From Cornus controversa (lineage: Eukaryota; Streptophyta; Magnoliopsida; Cornales; Cornaceae), in contig CM048849.1 in the NCBI GenBank assembly GCA_026545225.1, forward strand, positions 31,134,336 through 31,198,335: 64,000 nucleotides of DNA, written 5' to 3'. Numbering within the stretch: position 1 is the stretch's first letter; every line of letters begins with the position of its first letter. A program made the translations under genes and the position numbers. This document shows positions 12,701 through 22,098 of this stretch, piece by piece. The notes under the pieces were generated by a model. That model searched no databases and had not been told where the DNA came from. It saw only the letters and a program-made list of their open reading frames with translations.

Positions 12701-13559
12701 TCCTTTAAAGAGTTGATCATCGCCTACGGATGTTAAATTATAGGATTTGTATGTATTTCTATCCTTTAATATTTCTAGTTTTCTTTGATTTCAATTTTTA
12801 GTTTAAGTTTTTTTAATTTTTCTTTCAATTTTAGTTGCGTTTTAATGTGTTTTCTTTGAGTTGTTGATGTATAAGTTGCTTTTAGAGGATGCCAAGAGGT
12901 GTACCAAGGTATTTAGACTCAATATGGGTGAAAAAATGAGCTCTCGGTCAACCTTGGGTGATAGATACTTCAAAAATACACGTCCCGGTCGACCCTTGGC
13001 AATAGATACACAACAGGCATCAGTAGGGGGGATCGATCGCCCCCATTTTTTCTCAACATGGAGAGCATACCAGCTGGGCGATCGATCACCCAGCCCAAGG
13101 GGGATCTATCACCCAGTGATGAATAGGGGCTGGTCAAAATTTTCGTCTATATATAGACCCCCTCTCCAACTATGATGTTTATAATTACTTCTTTAAAGAC
13201 TTTGTGATCCAATTTGACTCTACATCAACCGGGAATATAATTTCTTCAATTGGTGATTCTCATACAAGTATTTATCCTTGATCCTCATCAATAACAACAT
13301 CAAAACTAGATTGATCATCACTAGTTCTCAAGAAAACTCTTACTTTCTCAAGTTCTTCATCAAAGTAAGTAGAGTTTTTATTTTCCAAAATTGTGTCAAT
13401 CTTTTTTAGGGCTTTTGAAGACCAAGTTTGGGGGACATAATTGGTGGATTAAATTGTTTGAATTGGGGTGAAGAAGTTACCGAAAGAAGAGGTTGAATGA
13501 GGTACTTTAATTGTGCACACCAAGTGTTTGATTTAATTCCTCAACCAAACTTTTTCTAT

Positions 13560-14400
13560 TTCTATAGCACCAAAGAGAGCAAGTAATCAAAGTGTTTCAA
13601 GCTCGCACAATCCTCACTGAGCATGACATGATCCAACACCCGTTTCCTCAAGATCTCGCCAAGAAGAAATTCATGAAAGATGGCATCCAGAAGCCTTAAA
13701 TTTTGAAGCAATGTTTGATATCGCCGAACTTTATGCAATATTTTCATAAACACGATGGGGTATTTCTGACATCCGTCATCATTGGGTGGACTCTATTTTT
13801 GTTCCATTATCTACCACTATATACCCAAGACTCATCAAGGACTTTTATCAGAACTTAATGCCAAAACCTGACGAGCGGGGCACACTTATTTCTTCGGTGG
13901 ATGAAATACAAGTTTAGGTTGATATGTCTTCAGTTGCTATTGCCATGGGCTATCCTCATGAATGCCTGGCTAATTTGACCAATATCTACAATCCTTTACC
14001 CGATGATTTTTTGGTGAGTAATGTGGTTGCATAATTGTGTGTCAACCAATTCTCCGGGCCAAAACATAATGTAGCTTCAAAGTCTTCTATGCCGAGTCAT
14101 CTATGGTTCCTTGATGCCATTTTGTACAAGAATGTGTGTCCCATTAGGCACAAAACCAAGAGGCGTCAAAAGTTCCTTCCCCATGCACTTTGGGCATTGG
14201 CTATCATTTCCACGGATTATTTGGGGCCAAATTGAAAAGTTTTATTCCAAGGTCGTGGCCAAGGCACCAAACAGTGCAAGTGACTGGGAGTTTCCATTCC
14301 CTACTATCATTCATCAGTTACTCATTGCACAGGGATATGTAGTCAATGAGGACGAGCTTGCTTTTTCACGAACTATTGTTCAAACAGAAATTTGAATGTT
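13560..14400 (+). pseudogene. extra 3' coding region of the Athila-type element
   Basis: Downstream of integrase are decayed coding blocks such as LWFLDAILYKNVCPIRH, KFLPHALWALAIISTDYLGP and FYSKVVAKAPNSASDWEFP. They resemble the proteins databases call 'putative plant transposon protein', which occur in the 3' part of Athila elements where an env-like gene has been proposed. The assignment is from memory of the family. Function unknown. Confidence 0.5.
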
Positions 14401-14551
14401 TGTGGGTACCATTTCTGAAAATCGTCATGAGACTATACTTGTCCACTAGGGGAAACCTAGGGGTTTAAAGGCTTGTTGCATATACTAAATGCAATCGTTT
14501 CTCCCACGAAAGTAGAGTTGGGTAGTTTAGTTAGTATTTGTTAGTTTCTTT

Positions 14552-16030
14552 TGAATGTTATGCATTCTAGCCTCTTAACTTGCGTATTTTATTCTCTTAG
14601 TGATAGATTATTTTGTGATTTTACTTCGTTTTAGTGTTTTCTGTATTTTCAGGGCCTTAATGATTATTTCAGTTAAAACCATGATTTTGAGCTTTTAAAG
14701 ATAACGTCCAAGAAGGTTAGATGAAGCTTACAAAAAATGGATCCATTCAACTCCATAATTTAACTCAAATCAGTCCAAGGAAGAGGTCCAACAGTTGCTG
14801 AAGGAGATTATGGGCCTAAAGCCCAATTCTGTGCTTAATACAATTTTAATCCCATTTTGAAAAATGGACTAGAAGTATTATTTTTGAGCCTCACATCAAA
14901 TTAATTTTTGCATACATTAAATGAAATTCGATTTTGGACACTTTTGTATTTCGCAAAAATTTCGTGAATCGGAGTTCAAGTGGGTCAAAAGTTGGGCTGA
15001 AGATCAATAGAAAAACCCACCTGTTTAGTGCTGCGGGAAAACCTAATTAATTCCTATTTGGATTAGGACTTGGTGTATTCTCTTGGTGCATAAAGTGACG
15101 AATTGGAGGTTGTTTTGAGGGAGTTTTTGGGAGCTTAGAGAGCCTTTGGGACAGAATTGAAGACATACTTTGCAGAGCTTTAGAGTAGAGAACCATTGGA
15201 GAACGAAGTCTTATGCGTAATTCATGAAGATGATGCATTCTTCTTCAACCGTTGAAGCTTCTTCTTCTACCATGAGCGGCTAGTTCATCCACTAGGGTTT
15301 TGATGTAGGCCTTACTAATCATCAATGGTTTGATTGTTTTAATTATTGCAGATTTTTGCATACATGCATAGATTGTGTAATTGAGAGGATTCTTATTATA
15401 GAATTGAGCTATAAAAGTCTTACAAATTCAGTTTCAATATTTTCCTATCTTGTCTTAAGTTGTTGTTATTGAACTCAATTTCTCTTGTTTTCTATGATTG
15501 TGAGAGTGATTCTTACACAATGGTAATCATGGAATATATCATTATACGCTTTGATGGAGTATATCTAGAGAAGATGGACCATACTGCACCCTAAAGTAGA
15601 GTAGTTAGGCAGATGGCCCATGCCAATCGAAGATAGTCCATGACTTAGCCTTAATCATATGTTATCTTCTTGACTGATGAAGGTGAGCTTGTAGCCACCG
15701 ATACCACTTATGCATGATATAATTCCCCATAGTTAATTCAATTGACCATTGATTTTGAAGTTAGTGGTGAAGTCAATTACCCTAAATTTATCTCATATTT
15801 TCTACACTCTCTATTTACCTTTGTTTTAATTTAATTATTTTTTTAATTATTTTAAATATAAAAATCAGAATTCTTTTCTTCTACAATTTAATTGGAATTA
15901 ATTCTGTACCAACTCATTCAGACCATAATCCCTGAGGTTCAACACCCCTTTCGATAGCCCTATTCTGCAAAGAAGTCATTCTATTGCGAAGTGTGATAAT
16001 TTTAATTGATGTACACATCACACACGATCA
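14552..16030 (+). repeat. 3' LTR of the Athila-type element
   Basis: Matches the 5' LTR along its length, from TTGAATGTTATGCATTCTAG to CACACGATCA, and ends at the GTGCT target duplication. The left boundary is approximate. Confidence 0.88.
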
Positions 16031-16035
16031 GTGCT

Positions 16036-16370
16036 TAAGTGTGAACACACTAGAATGTGGAGATGTCCAGATGAAAGAGTCTGTGGCAGGATGGGTTTGG
16101 GTGTGAGGTTCAAATTTGGAAAAAGATTAGTAATGGAGATTGGGAATTGTCAAATGTTGTTAACAACGAAATTGCTCAATTTGATATTGGTATCAATGTT
16201 AGTGGCTAGTATGGTATCTTGTGATATTCTGGTGGCAAGAGCAGCACATCTGTTGGCCAGTTGTCATGTGGAAGAATAGAGCCTCACCATTATCTATTGA
16301 AGCTTTGATCTATTGTCTAGCAAGCCTTCTCAACTGGAGCAAGGTGCGGCAATTCTAGGAGCACTTTTGA
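16036..16370 (-). pseudogene. LINE (L1-type) ORF2 3' relic, proximal piece
   Basis: Minus-strand continuation of the LINE relic at 6920-7437, separated from it by the Athila insertion. The copy-2 counterpart reads ...FIWTAPPSGVFTLKHTVQ, resembling the region between the reverse transcriptase and the zinc-binding domain of L1 elements. Highly degenerate. The identification rests mainly on continuity with the better piece. Confidence 0.5.
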
Positions 16371-16683
16371 GGGATATTCAAACTCAAAAACTTCTTGTTG
16401 TATTAATTAATCTTCTCTTGCCTTTAACTCTAAGTTAAAAGTGCAATTGGATAGAATACGCAAATTGAGGACCCAGGGGAAGGGTGCATAATGGCCTAAC
16501 CCACAGTGTCGAAAACCCAAGCTCGAGCCTATCGGGCTTTGACTACTCAACGAATCGGGCCTGAAGACATTTTAAGAATCGCAAATTCGGCCCTTGGACT
16601 TTGGAATAACGGGCTGCTTGCTTGGAATGGGTGGGGGCTACTGACCGTGTTTAACACATAAATAAAAATGTATACTTTTATCC

Positions 16684-17195
16684 TAGGAAACATGGACACG
16701 GGTACGACACAACACGGACATGGACACGGCGATACAAAAAATTAAAAAAAAAAGACACGAATATAGCGAGGATACGGCTTTAAAATAACAATATAATATA
16801 TTAATATATATTAATTATTCAACAAAAAAAATACTATATTACAAAAATACTTCAATTCATTTTCAAACAATTAAGAACCAAACAAACTTATAAACAAAAA
16901 TAGACAAATAGATTAAAGAACCAGACTTATTTAGTACTTTGCATATATTTAGTTTAGATTTTTAATCATAAATTAGTCAGATATAATTTTCTTTCTAAAT
17001 GCTTGAATATACATCACTACTACGACGTGTCCGACACCTATTCGAAGAGTGTCCAAGGAGTTTCATGAAAAGAAAAATGTCAAACACTTCTACGAAGTGT
17101 CTAACACGTGTTTGAATAGTGGTTGAGTGTCTAACACGGTGTTCGAGTGTCCAAAACGAGTACGACACCCTCAATGAAGTATCTGTGCTTTATAG
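16684..17195. mobile_element. GGACACG-rich non-autonomous element, copy 1
   Basis: Flanked by the 9-bp direct repeat CTTTTATCC (16,675-16,683 and 17,196-17,204). The ends form an imperfect inverted repeat: TAGGAAACATGGACAC against, read inward, CTATAAAGCACAGATAC. The left part is rich in GACACGG and the right part in GTGTCCGA/ACACGTGT. The copy-2 counterpart is at 51,388-51,880, so the insertion predates the duplication. The 9-bp flank suggests Mutator-like, but an 8-bp hAT reading is also possible. No coding capacity seen. Confidence 0.65.
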
Positions 17196-17872
17196 CTTTT
17201 ATCCATGTGATGACCATGTCATTTACTATTTGTGAGTGAAGCATGGAACTTATAATAATGTAAGTTAAGTGTCAGTCACACAAGATATCAAGAATTAATG
17301 CCATTTGAAATGTTCATCATTATGATTTGTGTTTGGCGGTGTCTTTGCGATTTGTGCTTTCAAAATAAAGCCATGGAATTGTAGATAGATACTAAGATGT
17401 GAGAACCTTGTGTATGAAAATTTTAAACTTACCTTATTATATAAACACAGGGCTAAAACAGCCTATCTGGTTGTTGAGAAATTGAAAAAAAATAGATAGA
17501 TCTGAATCCTTTCTATCATCTCCGCATTCTTCCATTGTAGCTACCACTCCTCATAAACCTTTAAGTATTATGTTCCCTAATTTATCTTTTAAGTATGGAT
17601 TGATATTTATTTTGTTGGGAAAAAGATTTGTTGAGTTGAGTAAATATATTAAGCCTTAACATAATTTAAGCTTAAAAGAGATGAGGAAGGATGAAATAGT
17701 ACTCCGATTTATTATTCTCCTTTACTAAGTCCAAAAATAATGTGATTGGCAAAATGGGAAAGCATGATTTATTTTTTGCCTTAACGAAGTTGTGAGACTG
17801 TGTGTGAGAGAGAGAAAGCCAACTCTGCAACGAATATACTGACTTAAGGTTATATATACTTCTTTTTTTTGT

Positions 17873-18300
17873 AGTAAATTACTCTAACCTCTTTTAAAGT
17901 TTGGCTTAATTATTGCAAATTAAAGTTTTTGCAAAATTACTCTCACACCCCTATCAGACTAACAATTCGTTAAACAAAATCACAACTAATATACAATTAC
18001 AAAAGTACGCTCAAGTTATAATGCTTTTGTGGAAAAATAAACTCAATTTCTAATCCTTTGATCGAGATTAACATGTATATTTTTCTCTAAAATGTCACAA
18101 AAGTACTACCACCATCGAGAATAGTTTTGGAATTTTGATATTTTATGGTTATTGTCTTGAACGAAGCTGACTATTAATTAACGATAGGGGTACTCAGACT
18201 AAAATCAACCAAACCTCAGGAGAAGTTGACCACCATAAATTAAAATTTTTAATTTGAGGGTAATTAAGCCAAATTCAGGGAAGGTCAGAGTAATTTATCC
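17873..18300. mobile_element. TIR element (MITE-like), copy 1, about 430 bp
   Basis: The ends form an inverted repeat of about 50 bp: AGTAAATTACTCTAACCTC on the left and, read inward from the right, GGATAAATTACTCTGACCTT. Both continue with TTTGGCTTAATTA and CAAATTAAA. It is also present in copy 2 at 52,592-53,021. The flanks are poly-T, so a target duplication cannot be read. No coding capacity. Confidence 0.7.
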
Positions 18301-18684
18301 TCTTTTTTTTAAAGGAATGGACATGCTAGCTAGTGACAGGTTTTGGTGGGCGAACTATCGGGTTGGGCTGTAGGCCAAACCAAGGGTCGACCCTATACCT
18401 ACGCCATACTCATCATCTTATAGGGTGCTTGGCCTAAGCTCATGCCAACGTGTGGGCACTGGGTCATTTTGCCCCCTTAATAAGGCCAACTCTCAAGATA
18501 TCAAACATTAAACTCAAATCCAAATTAACCTAAACTTAATTTCAAACTTCCAAATTAAAGTGCAATTAGGAACATTAGGATGAGATTAAGGGTGAGTTCA
18601 GATTTGTTTTAGGTAAGAGTTGGATCGACTTGAATGTTGAGTTTTCATTAATTGTCCACAACTTTAAAAGACAAATAAAAAGGA
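18301..18684. other. non-coding spacer of copy 1
   Basis: No gene seen. It has GGGCGAACT...GGGTTGGGCTGTAGGCC wording that recalls decayed hAT-like ends, but no clear termini. The same sequence occurs in copy 2 before 53,418. Confidence 0.4.
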
Positions 18685-19209
18685 AAATGTGTAATGAACG
18701 GGACTAATTTTGGCCGATTTTCATTTTAATCATCATAATTGCCATAAATGCATTTTGAATTATGTTTAACATATATTGAGTATGGGGAACATGTTTGGGA
18801 AGTTGTATAGAGGTTTTTGAAAATTTTTGGGACATTTGGAAAAGTTTGACTTTTTGGTCAAACGAGGGCCTGGGATGTAGTCCGAGTGGACCCAGCAAAC
18901 CAAAAATTTTTGAAAAATAATCATTTTTGATTTTGGCATAGGTGAAATGTTTAGAAAGTTAAGGAAGTGATTTCGAGCCCGTAAGAACTTTTGAAATCGA
19001 AAACAGAGGTCGGGAGGGAACGTTAAGTGGCTTAGGGACATTTTAGTCATTTACACGGCCTAGATATTTTAAATAACAGTGGCTGAAACTTCCAGCCCAT
19101 TTATCACACCAATTTTTCTCTCTAAATCTCTCCCACTTCATCCATTCACCTTCTCTCTATATTTCACGTGCATTTGGCTTAGATTCAAGACTCGTTGAAG
19201 AAAGAAAGT

Positions 19210-20620
19210 GTGTAAGGGATGATGAGATTGTGACTAGTGGAGGATTTCCACCACTGGTTTGCGAGTGTATGGATGTGTTTCTAGGGGAATTGACAGACTT
19301 ACCTTCGATGAGAGATATAGTTTTTATCATTGATCTTACTCCAGGTATAACACCCATCTCTATGGCACCTTACCGTATAGCACCAGCAGAGTTAAAGGAG
19401 TTGAAAGATCAATTGTAAGAGTTATTAGATAAGGGATTTGTATGATCTAGTACATCACCTTGGGGAGCTCAGATCCTATTCGCTAAAAAGAAGGACGGAT
19501 CCTTGTGGTTATGCCTAGACTACCGAAAGTTGAATCAAGCAACAATCAAGAACAAATATCCTTTGCCAAGGATAGATGACTTGTTTAACCAACTAAAAGG
19601 TTCAACTTATTTTTCGAAGATCGACTTGAGGTCGGGATATTACCAGTTGAGGGTAAGGGAAGAGGATATTTTAAAGACTATTTTTCGAACTAGGTATAGC
19701 CACTATGAGTTTCTAGTGATACCATTTGGATTGACAAACGCACCGGCGACTTTAATGGACTTGATGAACGAGATATTCAATGTATATTTGAATAGGTTCA
19801 TGGTGGTATTCATGGATGACATTCTTGTGTATTCTTCTTCTATGGAGGAGCATGAGATCCACTTGAGGACGATATTGCAGACCTTGAAAGAGCACCGTTT
19901 GTATGTCAAATTTGAAAAATGCAAATTTTGGCTAATGGAAGTGAAGTTCATAGGACACGTGGTGTCGAAAGGAGGAGTATCGATAGACCCTTCTAATATC
20001 GAAGCGGTGATGAATTGGGGAAGGCCTAAGAAGGTATTTGAGATATGTATTTTCTTAGGATTGGTGAAATATTTTCAGCATTTCATAAAAGAATTTTTGA
20101 AGTTAGCAACGCCGCTGACCAAGCTTACTCGTAAAGGACTTAAGTTTGTGTGGAACAATGCTTGCGAGCATTCTTTTATAGAATTGAATAGTAAATTGAG
20201 TAGTGCTCCTATATTGATTATCCCCAAATGTGATTTGGGTTATGTCATCTACTGTGACGCTCCACAGGACGGTTTGGGATGTGTGTTAATGCAAACTAAT
20301 AGAATTATTGCATATGGTTCCCTACAGTTGAAGATCCACGAGCAAAATTACCCAAGTCACGACTTAGAGTTAGTGGCATTAATTTTTTCTTTGAAAATGT
20401 GGAGGCATTATCTCTATGGGAAAAAATTTGAGGTTTTCTCTAATCACAAAAGCCTGATATACCTTTTTACACAAAAAGACTTGAACAGGAGACAAAGGAG
20501 ATGAGTTGAATACATGGAAGACTACAACCTTGATCTTCAGTATCATCCAGGAAAGGCAAATGTGGTTGCCAATGCATTGAGTAGGAAATCACGTGTTACT
20601 TTGGCTAGTATTACCATCCG
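19210..20620 (+). pseudogene. Tekay pol: reverse transcriptase and RNase H region
   Basis: Clear reverse transcriptase blocks: [57 protein letters not shown] and the catalytic FMDDILVYS. These are followed by [20 protein letters not shown] and the RNase H-type blocks [15 protein letters not shown] and [21 protein letters not shown]. The order is that of Ty3/Gypsy pol. In the living family the enzyme copies element RNA into DNA. Broken. Confidence 0.92.
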
Positions 20621-20849
20621 ATAGTGGAAGATCTTAGAAGATATCTCAAAAATGGGATTGTACTTCAGTGTGGGTGGTGAACCGGCTACTTTGTTCACAC
20701 TCATAACACAACCAACTCTAGTGAGTAGGGTTATTGAGGAACAAAAGCATGACAGTGAGCTAGGGAATATTCGCACTTGGATTGTAGGTGACAAAGTGGT
20801 GGAAGATTGGGTTATCTATTTAGATGGAGGTTTGAGGTTCAGAGGCAAA

Positions 20850-22070
20850 ATGGTTACTCCATTGACTTGTAGGGATGAGGTTTTGAGAGAGTTTCATAAC
20901 TCTAGATTAGTAGTGCATCCCGGTGGTACTAAAATGTATCACAACCTTCGTAGGCAATATTGGTAGAATGGCATGAAAAAGGACATTGGACAGTTTGTGG
21001 TGAGGTGCCTCACTTGTCAACAAGTGAAGGCCGAACATTAGAGACCGACTAGTTTGTTTCAGCCCTTACCGATGGCTATGTGGAAGTGGGAGCACGTCAC
21101 TATAGACTTTGTGATGGGGTTACCTCGAACGTCATAGTGGACAGATTGACCAAGGTGGCTCATTTTCTTCCTATTCGAGTGACAGATGGCGTGGGCACTC
21201 TTAGTCGGCTGTACATCAATCAAATTTTGAGACTACATGGAGTGGTAGTTTTTATGGTGTCTACTAGAGATCCAAGATTTACATCACTATTTGGGAAGAG
21301 TTTTTAGGCTGCACTTGATACGGACCTCCATTTCAGTACGGTTTTCCATCCTCAAACAGATGGTCAGTCAAAGCGTACTATATAGATTTTGGAGGATATG
21401 CTTAGAGCATGTGCACTTGATTTCTGAGGTAGTTGAGAGGATCACATTCCATTAGTGGAGTTTGCATACAATAATAGCTATCAAGCTAGTATTGAGACGA
21501 CTCCATTTGAGTCCTTGTATAGTAAACCTTGCAAGTCATCGGTTTGTTGGACAGACGTTGGTAAGAGAGTGGAATTGGGGCCAAATATAGTCCAAGAGAC
21601 TATTGAAAAGATAAAGATTATAAGGCAATGGTTACTTACGACTCAGAGTTATCAGAAAAGCTTTAAGGCGGAGGCCTTTGGCATTCAAGGTTAGAAGCTA
21701 GCCCCATAGTTTAACGGTCTATTCGAGATATTGGATCGTGTGGGTGTGGTTGCATATCGCTTGGTATTGCCACCACAAATGTCAAGTGTGTGCCATATTT
21801 TTCACGTTTTGATGTTGAGAAAGTATGAGTTGGATCCTTCACATGTGCTAGATTGGAAAAATCTTGAAGTAAAGGAGGATGTGTCTTATGAGGAAAAACC
21901 AATCCAGGTTCTAGATACTAGGGAGCAAATGTTTTGGGAGCAAGACCATTCCATTGGTTAAAGTCCTTTGAAGGCATCACAGAGTCAAGGAGGCTACGTG
22001 GGAGTGGGAACAAGAAGTTCGCTCAAAGTATCCTAAGTTATTTTCTACTTGAGGCATGTTTCTAATTTTG
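20850..22070 (+). pseudogene. Tekay integrase and chromodomain region
   Basis: Shows a zinc-binding block (FHNSRLVVHPGGTKMYHNL ... CLTCQQVKAE), catalytic-core wording (IVDRLTKVAHFLPIRV, RDPRFTS) and, near 21,850-22,000, DWKNLEVKEDVSYEEKPIQVL. The last resembles the entry to the integrase chromodomain of Tekay elements, thought to guide insertion into heterochromatin. Broken. Confidence 0.82.
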
Positions 22071-22098
22071 AGGACAAAATCCTTGAAGCTGGGGAGGT

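Larger units (their letters stand above)
7438..16030 (+). mobile_element. Athila-type Ty3/Gypsy element inserted in a LINE relic
   Basis: Ends are exact: TGATCAGTG at 7438, CACACGATCA at 16,030, and the 5-bp target duplication GTGCT at 7433-7437 and 16,031-16,035. The undisturbed GTGCT is at 50,733-50,737 in copy 2. Parts: 5' LTR 7438-8821, tRNA-Asp-type primer-binding site, Athila gag about 9090-10,130, aspartic protease about 10,850-11,310, integrase about 11,540-12,700, a further coding region about 13,560-14,400, and 3' LTR about 14,552-16,030. A reverse-transcriptase segment was not recognised. It looks broken, with well over ten breaks. The LTRs differ from each other by several percent by eye, so it is probably a few million years old. 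Confidence 0.93.
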
